Shown here one piece after another: positions 37,963 through 46,853 of a stretch of 64,000 bases of DNA. The notes beneath the pieces were generated by a model. The model was not told the DNA's origin. It saw only the letters and a program-made list of their open reading frames with translations, and did no database searches. The stretch's first letter is position 1. Each line of letters begins with the position of its first letter. The stretch is taken from NCBI RefSeq assembly GCF_001584185.1, contig NZ_CP013234.1, forward strand, positions 558,001 to 622,000. The letters are read 5' to 3'. Both the position numbers and the translations under genes were made by a program. This DNA comes from Collimonas pratensis. GTDB taxonomy: Bacteria > Pseudomonadota > Gammaproteobacteria > Burkholderiales > Burkholderiaceae_D.

Positions 37963-39543
37963 ATGAAAATCCAATCTGCAAGCGCTGCGATTATCGCTAC
38001 CCTGATATGCGCAGCCGGGCCGGCCTCCGCGCTGCCCGCCGCCGGCCAGAAGCCAGCGGCCGCCGCCACTACAGCTACGACTGCCGCCGTCGAAGGTATC
38101 AACTGGTATGAAGGCGACGTCGATGCCGCTTTCGCCTTCGCCAAAGCCAACAACAAGCCCTTGTTCCTGTACTGGGGCGCGACCTGGTGTCCGCCTTGCA
38201 ACCAGGTCAAGGCCACCATCTTCAATCGCCAGGGCTTCATCGAGCGCTCGCGCTTCTTTGTGCCGGTGCATATCGACGGCGACAGCGCAGGCGCACAAAA
38301 GCTGGGAGAACGCTTCAAGGTGCGCGGCTATCCGACCATGATCCTGTTCAAACCGGATGGCACCGAAATCACGCGCCTGCCGGGTGAGGTCGACGCCGAA
38401 CGCTATCTGCAGACGCTGACGCTAGGCATCAGCGCCAACCGCCCGGTGCGGCAGATATTGCAGGCGGCGCTGGCCGGCGGCAAGCTGAGTCCGGATGAAT
38501 GGCGCTTGCTGGCTTACTATTCCTGGGACACCGATGAGCAGCAGCTGGTCGGCAAGGATTTGCCGGCCACCCTGAAGCGGCTGGCGGCGGCCAGTCCGGC
38601 CGGCGACATTGCCAATCGCCTGGCGCTGAGCGCGCTGGTGGCGGCAGCCAACGCGAAACCGGGCACGGTGGCTACAGTCGACAAGGCAGCAGCGGCGGCG
38701 CAGCTGAACAAGACGCTGGCCGACGTCCGCAGTTCGCGCGAGAACATGGATATCCTGACCAACTATCCGGCCGAGCTGGTGCAGCTGGCGAGCGATCCCA
38801 AATCGGCCGCGCGCACGAAACTGCTGGCGGCGGCGAACCTGGCCATGCAGCGGCTGTCGGTCGACGCCAGCCTGTCGAAGACTGACCGCTTGTCGGCGCT
38901 CGCCGCGCAGGTATCGCTGGCGCGTATAGACAATCCGGACGGCGCTTTGCCGCCGGCCCTGCTGAAAGAGGTCAAGCAAAAAGTGGCGCAAGCCGACAGT
39001 GCCACTACCGATGCCTTCGAACGTCAGTCTGTGATCAATACTGCGGCGCATGCCTTGAGCGACGCCGGCCTGCTGGGCGATTCGGACAACTTGCTGAAAG
39101 CCGAACTGAAGCGCTCGCATGCACCTTACTATTTCATGCTGAGCCTGGCCTCGAACGCCAAGAAGCGCGGCGACAAGGGTGCAGCCATCAGCTGGTATGA
39201 ACAGGCTTATCAGGCTGCCCAGGGACCGGCGACCCGTCTGCAATGGGGCGTCACCTATCTGTCCGGCTTGCTGGAACTGGCGCCGCAAGACGAAGCACGC
39301 ATCGAAAAGGTGGCGCACGGCGTGTTCCAGGAACTGGGCGGCACCCAGAATGCGTTTTACGAACGCAACCGCTCGGTGCTGGAGCGTCTCGGCCAAAAGC
39401 TCACGGCCTGGAATAACGGCGGCAGCCATCAGGCCGCAGTGGGGCGCTTGCGCGCCCAGCTCGATGGCGTCTGCAGCAAGTTGCCGACAGCGGATGCCCA
39501 GCGCGCCACCTGCCAGGGCTTGCTGAGTCCGACGCAGGCATAG
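37963..39543 (+). CDS. Exported thioredoxin-fold protein with long C-terminal helical region
   Basis: 526 aa. A signal peptide (about 1-24, ...AAGPASALPAA) is followed by a thioredoxin domain (about 45-155) with the redox motif WCPPC (Cys about 76 and 79) and cis-Pro loop VRGYPTMILF. The remaining 360 residues are alpha-helical, Ala/Leu/Lys rich, and resemble a TPR-like or solenoid repeat. The CPPC motif suits a disulfide reductase or isomerase of the periplasm. It lies just after a TonB-dependent receptor and may service it or its cargo. I know no exact family for the long tail. Confidence 0.75.
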   Translation: MKIQSASAAIIATLICAAGPASALPAAGQKPAAAATTATTAAVEGINWYEGDVDAAFAFAKANNKPLFLYWGATWCPPCNQVKATIFNRQGFIERSRFFVPVHIDGDSAGAQKLGERFKVRGYPTMILFKPDGTEITRLPGEVDAERYLQTLTLGISANRPVRQILQAALAGGKLSPDEWRLLAYYSWDTDEQQLVGKDLPATLKRLAAASPAGDIANRLALSALVAAANAKPGTVATVDKAAAAAQLNKTLADVRSSRENMDILTNYPAELVQLASDPKSAARTKLLAAANLAMQRLSVDASLSKTDRLSALAAQVSLARIDNPDGALPPALLKEVKQKVAQADSATTDAFERQSVINTAAHALSDAGLLGDSDNLLKAELKRSHAPYYFMLSLASNAKKRGDKGAAISWYEQAYQAAQGPATRLQWGVTYLSGLLELAPQDEARIEKVAHGVFQELGGTQNAFYERNRSVLERLGQKLTAWNNGGSHQAAVGRLRAQLDGVCSKLPTADAQRATCQGLLSPTQA

Positions 39544-39652
39544 CTGCCGGAAAATCCCCCGGGATATTTCCCGGTAAATGGGTTACGCTAGCAGCAATTA
39601 TTTCCCGATATACGCTGCAGCGAACCCATTTACCTGACCGGACTTGCCGACC

Positions 39653-40324
39653 ATGATTCTTGTTCACCATCTCAACAACTCCCGTTCGCAGCGCGTGCTG
39701 TGGCTGCTCGAAGAACTGGGGCTGGCCTATGAAATCAAGGCCTACCAGCGCGACCCGAAAACCATGCTGGCGCCGCCCGAGCTGCGGGCGGTTCACCCGC
39801 TCGGCAAGTCGCCGGTGATTACCGATGGCGACAACACTATCGCCGAGTCGGGTGCGATCATCGACTACCTGATGCAGAAATACAGCTACGGCCGCCTGAT
39901 TCCCGCGGCCGACAGCAAAGACCGTTTGCGCTATACCTACTGGCTGCATTACGCCGAAGGGTCGGCCATGCCGCCTTTGCTGATGAAGCTGATCTTCGGC
40001 CGTCTCGGCAAGCCGCCGATGCCGGCCTTGCTGCGGCCGCTGGCGCGCATGATCTCGAACGGCGTGCAGCGCAGTTACATCGATCCGCAACTCAAATCGC
40101 ACCTGGATTTCCTCGAAGGCGAGCTGGAAAAATCGGCCTGGTTTGCCGGCGTGGAATTCAGCGCCGCCGATATCCAGATGAGCTTCCCGCTGGAAGCCAT
40201 GCAGTCGCGCGGCGGCCTGGACGCCAGCCGTCCGCGCCTGCTCGATTTCCTGCAGCGGATTCATGCGCGGCCAGCCTATCAGCGTGCGATTGAAAGAGGC
40301 GGCAAGTACGATTTGCTGAAATAA
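39653..40324 (+). CDS. Glutathione S-transferase
   Basis: 223 aa from ATG 39653 (MILVHHLNNSRSQRVLWLLEE). The N-domain has the NNSRSQRVLW catalytic Ser region (residues 8-17), HPLGKSPVITDGDNTIAESGAIIDYL with cis-Pro and the ES glutathione contact. The all-alpha C-domain has FSAADIQMSFPLEAM, the N-capping box region. It conjugates glutathione to electrophiles or reduces peroxides. It stands 109 bp after the thioredoxin-fold gene, without a visible relationship. Confidence 0.92.
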   Translation: MILVHHLNNSRSQRVLWLLEELGLAYEIKAYQRDPKTMLAPPELRAVHPLGKSPVITDGDNTIAESGAIIDYLMQKYSYGRLIPAADSKDRLRYTYWLHYAEGSAMPPLLMKLIFGRLGKPPMPALLRPLARMISNGVQRSYIDPQLKSHLDFLEGELEKSAWFAGVEFSAADIQMSFPLEAMQSRGGLDASRPRLLDFLQRIHARPAYQRAIERGGKYDLLK

Positions 40325-40445
40325 TGGCTGCGGCCGGCGTGCGCATTCTCTCTGCGCACTGCTTCTCCAATCACAGTAGAATTGAGTTGTATGGCCGGGA
40401 CATGATGCCCGGGCCTGAACGCACAGCTACTGCAACGGAGATTCA

Positions 40446-41939
40446 ATGTTCCCCACTGAGCAATTCACCGATCCCCACGCCGCCGTCGAGCGCGTGCGCG
40501 AAATCTACGACCACAACACCGCCTTGCTGCGCGAGGCATTCAAGCGCTTTGCCAGCGGCGAGGTGATGCCGGAACGGGTGCGCGCCTGCTATCCCTTTGT
40601 GCGCGTCACCACTGAATTCAATACCCGTGCGGATACGCGCCATTCCTTCGGTTTCGTCTCCGGTCCCGGCGTCTATGAAACCACGCTGACGCGGCCCTCG
40701 CTGTATACCAATTACCTGGTCAGCCAGTTCAAGCTGCTGCGCGACAACCATGACGTGCCGCTGGAAATCGGCGTCAGCGAAATGCCGATCCCGGTGCACT
40801 TCGCTTTTCCCGAAGGGATCCACGTCGAGGGCACACTCGATCCCGATCATCTGCGCACGCTGCCGGATGTGTTCGACCTGCCCAACCTGGCGACCATGGA
40901 CGACCGCATCGTCAACGGCACTTTTGAAGAGCTGCCCGGCGATCCGCATCCGCTGGCGCTGTTCACCGCGCCGCGCGTCGACTATTCGCTGCACCGGCTG
41001 AAGCACTACACGGCGACCTCGCCCGATCGTTTCCAGCGCTATGTGCTGTTCACCAATTACGCTTTCTATATCGACGAGTTCATCCGCATGGGACGCGAGC
41101 TGATGCAAGCCACCAGCGATCCGGAGCAGCGCGCCTATCGCCAGCAGTATTCCGCGTTTGTCGAACCGGGCGACCTCACCACCTGGAACGCCAACCTCGA
41201 CGACTTGCCGTCTGACCGTTCGCTGACCGGCGTGGCGCCGGCGCGCCAGCCGCAGATGCCGGCTTACCATCTACAGCGCGCCGACGGTTCCGGCATTACG
41301 CTGATCAATATCGGTGTCGGGCCGTCGAACGCCAAGACCATTACTGATCACGTCGCGGTCTTGCGTCCGCACGGCTGGATCATGCTCGGTCATTGTGCCG
41401 GTCTGTCGACCTCGCAGCGCATGGGCGATTACGTGCTGGCGCATGCCTATGTGCGCGACGACCATGTGCTGGACGACGACCTGCCGCTGTGGGTGCCGGT
41501 GCCGGCGCTGGCCGAGGTACAGCTGGCGCTGCAGGATGCGGTAGCCACCATCACCCAGCTGGAAGGTTATGAACTGAAACGCATCATGCGCACCGGCACG
41601 GTGGCCTCGATCGACGATCGCAACTGGGAGCTGCGCGACCATCGCAAGCCTTTGCTGCGCTTCAACCAGAGCCGCGCGATTGCGCTGGATATGGAAAGCG
41701 CGACGGTGGCCGCCAATGGCTTCCGTTTCCGCGTCCCTTACGGCACCTTGCTGTGCGTCTCCGACAAGCCGTTGCACGGTGAAATCAAATTGCCGGGCAT
41801 GGCGAACCGCTTTTACGAGCAGCGCGTCAACCAGCATTTGAAGATCGGCATCAAGGCGCTGGAACTGTTGCGCAACCAGGGCGTGGAACAACTGCACAGC
41901 CGCAAGCTGCGCAGCTTCAGCGAACCGGCGTTCCGCTAG
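40446..41939 (+). CDS. amn: AMP nucleosidase
   Basis: 497 aa. The N-terminal Amn-specific domain (about 1-190) is followed by a nucleoside phosphorylase-like hydrolase domain with NIGVGPSNAKTITDHVAVLRPHGWIMLGHCAGL and ALDMESATVAANGF (purine/ribose contact Glu). It hydrolyses AMP to adenine and ribose-5-phosphate and helps control adenylate pools. Length matches E. coli Amn (484 aa). It is followed after 4 bp by a small conserved gene. Confidence 0.96.
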   Translation: MFPTEQFTDPHAAVERVREIYDHNTALLREAFKRFASGEVMPERVRACYPFVRVTTEFNTRADTRHSFGFVSGPGVYETTLTRPSLYTNYLVSQFKLLRDNHDVPLEIGVSEMPIPVHFAFPEGIHVEGTLDPDHLRTLPDVFDLPNLATMDDRIVNGTFEELPGDPHPLALFTAPRVDYSLHRLKHYTATSPDRFQRYVLFTNYAFYIDEFIRMGRELMQATSDPEQRAYRQQYSAFVEPGDLTTWNANLDDLPSDRSLTGVAPARQPQMPAYHLQRADGSGITLINIGVGPSNAKTITDHVAVLRPHGWIMLGHCAGLSTSQRMGDYVLAHAYVRDDHVLDDDLPLWVPVPALAEVQLALQDAVATITQLEGYELKRIMRTGTVASIDDRNWELRDHRKPLLRFNQSRAIALDMESATVAANGFRFRVPYGTLLCVSDKPLHGEIKLPGMANRFYEQRVNQHLKIGIKALELLRNQGVEQLHSRKLRSFSEPAFR

Positions 41940-41943
41940 GTCC

Positions 41944-42174
41944 ATGGCGAGCGTCATCAAGCATCGCCGTGTCAATATCGTCACCCTGGCCGAGGGCGAA
42001 GCGGTGCTGGAACATTGCCGTAACGGCGATATCGCGCTGGTGCAGGATGCCGCCGGTTGGTGGGTGCATTTTGTCGGCGAGGATGGCGTCATCGACAGCT
42101 ACGACGCCGCATTCCCCTCTTATAACAAGGCGCTGTGGACCGCCAAGGCCGCTGCCGAATTCAGCAGCGAATAG
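41944..42174 (+). CDS. Small conserved hypothetical protein
   Basis: 76 aa, starting 4 bp after the amn stop. No family is recognised. The sequence (MASVIKHRRVNIVTLAEGEA; GWWVHFVGEDGVIDSYDAAF) predicts mixed alpha/beta without signal peptide or membrane helix. Co-transcription with amn is likely from spacing. It ends 1 bp before the convergent MFS stop. Confidence 0.65.
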   Translation: MASVIKHRRVNIVTLAEGEAVLEHCRNGDIALVQDAAGWWVHFVGEDGVIDSYDAAFPSYNKALWTAKAAAEFSSE

Positions 42175-42175
42175 C

Positions 42176-43429
42176 TCAAGTTTGCGCCTGCCGGCTTTCC
42201 CGATACATCAAGCCCAACAGGCCGGCGCCTGCCACCAGCGTGAAGGCCGCCACGCACAGCGATGAGGTGAAGTTGCCGCTGCCTTGCACCAGGCGAGTCG
42301 CCAGCGGCGGCCCGACAATCTGGCCGATGCCGTAGGTGGCCGTCAGCAAGCCCATCAGGCTGCGCGCCTGGTCGCCACGCAGGCGCCGCGCATCGCGCAT
42401 CGCAAACAAGGTAATCGCGGTAAACGGCAAGCCCAGCAAGATGCTGCCGAGTGCAAAGCCGAACACGCTGGGTGAGGCCACGCCGATCAGGATGCCGGTT
42501 GCCTGCAGCAGGTAGCAGGCTGCGAGCAGCAGGCGGTTGTCCCAATGTACCGGCAAGTGCGTCGCCAGCCAGGCGCCCAGTGAAACGCTGATCCCGAACA
42601 AGGGCCAGAACAGGTCCGGCCAGCTGGAGCCGGGCAAGGCCTGGCGCGCGATCACCGGCAGGAAAGTTGCGGTAATGATGTAGCCGAATCCGGCCAGGGC
42701 GTAGGCGATGGTCAGGCCGCGCGTCTGCCGTACGATCTGGGCTGGCGGCAGTGCCTGGGGAGAGGCCGCGGCGGCCGGGGTCAAGCTGACTGCAGGCCCG
42801 GCGAAGGTGCGCCAGACGATTGCTGTCAGCAGCAAGGCCAGTAGGGCGTAACTGAGCCAGCCATAAGACGCTTTCCAGTGATGCGACACCATCGCGCTGG
42901 TGGCCAGTCCGGTCAGCAGGATGCCGAGGCCGGGGCCGCAATAGATGATGCCGCCCAGCGCCGGCGCCTGCAGCTGCGCCAAACGCTGCAAACACCAGCC
43001 GGAGGCAAACACGAAGGTGCAGGCGCTGGCGATGCCGGCCAGCGTGCGCAGCACCAGCCACAAGCCGGGCGATTGCCATAGTCCCATGCCGAGGGTCAGC
43101 AACACCGTTGCGGCCAGGCCGGTGCGGATGAAACGGGTGGCGCTGCCGCGCAAGACCATGCACAGCAGGGCGCCGATGAAATAACCAAGGTAGTTCGCTG
43201 TCGCCAGCCAGCCGCCCGCTGTCAGGTCGATTACGCCATCGTGCAGCATCATCGGCAGCAGCGGAGTGAAAGCGAAGCGGCCTATGCCCATTGCCACCGC
43301 TAGGCACAGTGCGCCGGCCAAGGCTACGCGCCATGCTTCCCGGTGTTGTTCCATCTTCATCGCTATGCCGACGGCTGCGGCGGATTGAGCTTCATGCAAT
43401 TGGCTTCTCGCGTTAGTAGTTGATGGCAT
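42176..43429 (-). CDS. YbfB/YjiJ family MFS transporter
   Basis: 417 aa, 12 helices. YbfB-type signatures are present: GIGRFAFTPLLPMML after the first helix, TAGGWLATANYLGYFIGALL, and GVGP-like GGIIYCGPGLGILLTGL. It exports unknown substrates. The predicted start overlaps the end of the nitronate monooxygenase gene by 17 nt; a later in-frame ATG near 43360 (MKMEQHREAW) is an equally possible start. It is co-transcribed with the monooxygenase. Confidence 0.85.
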   Translation of the reverse strand: MPSTTNARSQLHEAQSAAAVGIAMKMEQHREAWRVALAGALCLAVAMGIGRFAFTPLLPMMLHDGVIDLTAGGWLATANYLGYFIGALLCMVLRGSATRFIRTGLAATVLLTLGMGLWQSPGLWLVLRTLAGIASACTFVFASGWCLQRLAQLQAPALGGIIYCGPGLGILLTGLATSAMVSHHWKASYGWLSYALLALLLTAIVWRTFAGPAVSLTPAAAASPQALPPAQIVRQTRGLTIAYALAGFGYIITATFLPVIARQALPGSSWPDLFWPLFGISVSLGAWLATHLPVHWDNRLLLAACYLLQATGILIGVASPSVFGFALGSILLGLPFTAITLFAMRDARRLRGDQARSLMGLLTATYGIGQIVGPPLATRLVQGSGNFTSSLCVAAFTLVAGAGLLGLMYRESRQAQT

Positions 43430-44504
43430 GCGGCGCCTGCAGTTCAGCCGCCAGCGTGGCGACCAGTTGCGCTGCCGGCATCGGCCGCGCCATGGCCACG
43501 CCCTGGCCGGCCCAGAGCGACATGAATTCCGGCCGGCCGAGCTTGGCTGCGGTCTGGCGGATTTCAGCGCTCAGGGCATTTTGCACCGGATACGCTGGCA
43601 GCGCGCCTTCATGGGTCGCCATTTGCTCCATGTAGGCATTGACGATGCCGCGGGCATGGCGGCCCGAGAAGCTGCGGGTCAGGCGTGTGCTGTCGTCGCG
43701 TGCGACGGCCAGCTGCGCGCGCCATGCAGGCGCGATGCCGGATTCCGGACAAGCCAGGAAGGCGGTGCCGAGCTGTGCTGCCTGGGCGCCCAGCAGCAGG
43801 GCGGCAGCGATGCCGCGGCCATCCATGATGCCACCGGCGGCGATCAGCGGCAGCTTAACCGCCGCCGCTGCCTGCGGGATCAGCGTCATCAAGCCGACGC
43901 TGGATTGTTCGATGTTGCCGAGGAAGGTGGCGCGATGGCCGCCGGCTTCAGAGCCCTGCAGGCAAACGAAATCCGCGCCGGCCTGTTCCCAGGCCACCGC
44001 TTCGGCCACCGTGGTGGCGGTGCCGATCACCTTGCTGCCTTTGGCCTGGAACTGCGCCACCGTATCGGCGGACAGGATGCCGAAGGTGAAGCTAACCACC
44101 GGCGGCGCGGCTTCCAGCAAGGCAGCCAGTTGCTCCTCGAAATTCTCGCTGTATTTCTGCGGCCGTGTTGCGGGACCAAGGCCGAGCGCGTCACGGAACG
44201 GCAGCAGAAGTTCTTCTGCCATGGCGATTTCTGCTTCGGGGGGCTGGCTGGTTTCCAGGATGAATAAATTGACATTGAAAGGTCGTGTCGTCAGTGTGCG
44301 GATCTTCTTCACCGCTTCGATGATCGCAGGAGGCGAAAGCAGCGCGGCCGCAAACGAACCCAGGCCGCCGGCGTTGCAGACTTGCGTCACCAATTCAATC
44401 GGCGAGCCGCCGTTCATGGGGCCCTGCACGATCGGATAGCGGAGGTCGAGCTGTGCGGCGAACGATGCGCTGTGCGAGGCGGAATGCAAGTGGATGCTGG
44501 GCAT
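43413..44504 (-). CDS. Nitronate monooxygenase (2-nitropropane dioxygenase)
   Basis: 363 aa TIM-barrel FMN enzyme. FMN/phosphate segments are VQGPMNGGSPIELV near the start, FVCLQGSEAGGHRATFLG (about 180, with the catalytic His of the GGH motif) and PLIAAGGIMDGRGIAAALLLGAQAAQLGTAFL. It oxidises alkyl nitronates, including propionate-3-nitronate made by plants and fungi, to carbonyl compounds. AGGAG precedes the start. It is divergent from the LysR gene at 44662, which is its likely regulator. Confidence 0.93.
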   Translation of the reverse strand: MPSIHLHSASHSASFAAQLDLRYPIVQGPMNGGSPIELVTQVCNAGGLGSFAAALLSPPAIIEAVKKIRTLTTRPFNVNLFILETSQPPEAEIAMAEELLLPFRDALGLGPATRPQKYSENFEEQLAALLEAAPPVVSFTFGILSADTVAQFQAKGSKVIGTATTVAEAVAWEQAGADFVCLQGSEAGGHRATFLGNIEQSSVGLMTLIPQAAAAVKLPLIAAGGIMDGRGIAAALLLGAQAAQLGTAFLACPESGIAPAWRAQLAVARDDSTRLTRSFSGRHARGIVNAYMEQMATHEGALPAYPVQNALSAEIRQTAAKLGRPEFMSLWAGQGVAMARPMPAAQLVATLAAELQAPHAINY

Positions 44505-44661
44505 GTTGAGGCTCCTGAGGAAAGACCATCTTGATACGGTTGTACTCTAAACGACATGGCGCCGGCACTGCACCGGGTTGGATGGTATTCATCCTACCTT
44601 GACATAATCATCCTGAAAAATGAATAATAAGAATGTTATCCATCTTTAAATGAGATGATCT

Positions 44662-45612
44662 ATGGATCTCCTGTCTCTGGAAATCTTCCGCACGGTAGTG
44701 CGCGAGGGTGGCATTACCCGCGCAGCGGAGCAATTGCACCGAGTGCAATCGAATGTCACCACCCGCATCCGCCAGCTGGAGCAATCGCTGGGCGTCAGCC
44801 TGTTTTCCCGCAACCACAAGCGTCTGGTGCTGACGCCGGCCGGTGAAACCCTGCTGGACTATGCTGAGCGCCTGCTGAACCTTGCCATTGAGGCACGCGA
44901 AGCGGTGCAGCCGGCCGTACCGCAAGGGCGCTTGCGCATAGGCTCCATGGAAAGCACCGCGGCCAGCCGCTTGCCGCTGCCGCTGGCGCGCTTCCACCAG
45001 CAATGGCCGGCCGTGCAGCTGGAACTGAGCACCGGCCCGACCCAGCAACTGATCGACCGCGTACGCGCTTTCACCCTCGATGCCGCACTGGTTGCCGGAC
45101 CATTGGAAGACCCGCTGTTGACGATCTTGCCCCTGTATGCCGAAGAGCTGGTGCTGCTGGCCCCGCGCAACCACCCGCCGATCAACAGCCCGGACGACCT
45201 CCAGACCCACACCCTGATCGCCTTCGAAAACGGCTGCGCCTACCGCCGCCACGCCGAAAACTGGCTAGCCTCAGGCAGCATCCCGGGCCGCCGCCCCGAC
45301 CGCATCCTCGAGCTAGGCTCCTATCACGCCATGCTGGCCTGTGTCGCCGCCGGCGCCGGCGTCGCCCTGGCGCCGCGCTCCGTACTCGAACTCCACAACT
45401 GCAGCGAAAGCCTCGCAATCCACCCCATCGGCCCCGCCGGCCAAGTCCCCACCTACCTGATCCGCCGCCACGACTACAGCTCCCCAGCCTTCGACGCCCT
45501 CAGCCAGATCCTTCAGGACGAAGCAATAAATCGACTCTCGTATATTGAACCTACCGCGTCGCCATCGGATAATAAGGATGTAGAAGCGGCCGGGCAGAGT
45601 GATGCCGATTAG
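44662..45612 (+). CDS. LysR-family transcriptional regulator
   Basis: 316 aa. The winged HTH (about 1-60) has FRTVVREGGITRAAEQLHRVQSNVTTRIRQLE. The effector domain covers about 90-290. It is divergent from the nitronate monooxygenase/MFS operon with a 157-bp shared regulatory region, so it probably regulates that operon. The last 25 residues (IEPTASPSDNKDVEAAGQSD...) do not look like the usual LysR end and run toward the IS110 element, suggesting that the original C-terminus was changed by the insertion. Confidence 0.88.
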   Translation: MDLLSLEIFRTVVREGGITRAAEQLHRVQSNVTTRIRQLEQSLGVSLFSRNHKRLVLTPAGETLLDYAERLLNLAIEAREAVQPAVPQGRLRIGSMESTAASRLPLPLARFHQQWPAVQLELSTGPTQQLIDRVRAFTLDAALVAGPLEDPLLTILPLYAEELVLLAPRNHPPINSPDDLQTHTLIAFENGCAYRRHAENWLASGSIPGRRPDRILELGSYHAMLACVAAGAGVALAPRSVLELHNCSESLAIHPIGPAGQVPTYLIRRHDYSSPAFDALSQILQDEAINRLSYIEPTASPSDNKDVEAAGQSDAD

Positions 45613-45731
45613 ACTGAGTGCCATTGAGCACGTGGGTCAGATAGGCGCCTCTGCCTGTTTCATTTTATAAGTCCGAACGGTATCTTGGACCATCGCCTGA
45701 TGCGTAAGCCCGCATACGAGAAAGGTCAAAA
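45613..45731 (+). other. IS110 left-end non-coding region, possible bridge RNA
   Basis: 119 bp between the LysR stop and the transposase start. It contains small stem-loops, e.g. GTGC-CATTGA-GCAC, and the 9-bp ACGGTATCT (45677-45685) that recurs at the right end of the element. IS110-group elements encode a bridge RNA in the 5' non-coding end that guides target choice. The region is shorter than in the best-known examples, so the assignment is tentative. Confidence 0.35.
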
Positions 45732-46740
45732 ATGGAAACGGTATGTGCAGTTGTTGGTATCGATGTGAGCAAGAAGAAGCTCGATATTGCCTTGCTGGTC
45801 AACGGCAAGACCAAGGCCAAGGTGGTGGAGAATTCTGCCGACGGATACAAATCACTCCTGGAGTGGCTAAGCAAGGCGAAAGTCGCTAAAGAAACGCTGC
45901 ATGTCTGCATGGAGGCCACTGGGATTTATTATGAGCCGGTGGCATTGGCGCTGCATGACGCAGGAGTGAGCGTTAGCGTGGTCAATCCGGCCTGCATCAA
46001 AGGCTTCGGCCATAGTGAAAATATTCGCAACAAGAACGACATCGCCGATGCCGGCCTCATTGCGCGCTATTGCGCCGCCATGAAGCCGGCACCTTGGATG
46101 CCGCCACCGCTGGAGCAACGCCAGCTGCGGGCCTGGTCGCTGCGAGTACAAGCCTTAAAAGATATTCGCCAGCAGGAACAAAATCGGCTTGAAGCCAACA
46201 CCTTCACCGGCATGACCGACGTCGCCGACCATGTGAACCAACACATCGCCTGGCTAAGCACCGAAATCAAGAAGTTGGAGGAGGACATCAATGATCACAT
46301 TGATCGACATCCCGGCCTCAAGCGTGATGCCGAACTCATCACCAGCATCCCGGGCATCGGCACCACCACGGTGGCAAGAATCCTGGGTCAGTTAGGCGAT
46401 ATCCGTCGATTTGGCAGCGGCAAGGCATTTGCCGCATTTCTCGGCGTAACCCCGAAACAACGCAGCTCCGGCACCTCCATCAAAGGTCGAACCATGATTA
46501 GCCGGGCAGGAAGCAAGTCGATGCGAGCGGCGCTTTACATGCCTAGCTTGGTAGCATGTCGACACAACCCGCTACTACGTTGCTTTGCTGAGCGGCTATT
46601 GGCCACCGGCATGGCGAAAAAGGCCGTCATCGGCGCTGTCATGCACAAAATGACACATCTGATTTACGGAGTGGTTCGTACTGGCAAGCCCTTCGATCCA
46701 AATTATTTAACTAACGGGCTTGCTATTCAAGACGGTATCT
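45677..46740 (+). mobile_element. IS110-family insertion sequence
   Basis: The element is defined by the transposase gene and a directly repeated ACGGTATCT at 45677-45685 and 46732-46740. IS110 elements lack terminal inverted repeats and insert by a serine-assisted RuvC-like mechanism. The true left end may lie further left, inside the non-coding stretch or the end of the LysR gene. The right end touches a GGGTCAGA-type repeat, so the element may have landed in a repetitive sequence. Confidence 0.5.
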
Positions 46741-46742
46741 GA
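45732..46742 (+). CDS. IS110 family transposase
   Basis: 336 aa, intact. The N-terminal DEDD RuvC-like domain (Transposase 1, about 1-150) has VVGIDVSKKKLDIA (Asp), CMEATGIYYEPVAL (Glu) and KNDIADAGLIARY (Asp, Asp). The C-terminal Transposase_20 domain has ITSIPGIGTTTVARILGQLG and the catalytic-Ser region SRAGSKSMRAALYMPSLVA. It seems functional in length. It recombines the circular element into targets under RNA guidance. Confidence 0.95.
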   Translation: METVCAVVGIDVSKKKLDIALLVNGKTKAKVVENSADGYKSLLEWLSKAKVAKETLHVCMEATGIYYEPVALALHDAGVSVSVVNPACIKGFGHSENIRNKNDIADAGLIARYCAAMKPAPWMPPPLEQRQLRAWSLRVQALKDIRQQEQNRLEANTFTGMTDVADHVNQHIAWLSTEIKKLEEDINDHIDRHPGLKRDAELITSIPGIGTTTVARILGQLGDIRRFGSGKAFAAFLGVTPKQRSSGTSIKGRTMISRAGSKSMRAALYMPSLVACRHNPLLRCFAERLLATGMAKKAVIGAVMHKMTHLIYGVVRTGKPFDPNYLTNGLAIQDGI

Positions 46743-46817
46743 CCCCAATTAAGTAAAAACAATTAGGGTCAGAGTCGATTTAAGAAAGCACTAATGGGGT
46801 CAGAGTCGAATTAATGG
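46738..46817. repeat. REP-like repeats left of the RAYT gene
   Basis: Three GGGTCAGA-type units are present: CTGACCCCAATTAAG (46739-46753, inverted), AATTAGGGTCAGAGTCG (46761-46777) and AATGGGGTCAGAGTCG (46793-46808). The first two face each other and could form a hairpin of about 13 bp. The first overlaps the IS110 transposase stop codon. Confidence 0.75.
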
Positions 46818-46853
46818 ATAAAATGAAGGCACCTAAACTGCTTTCCTTTTGTC

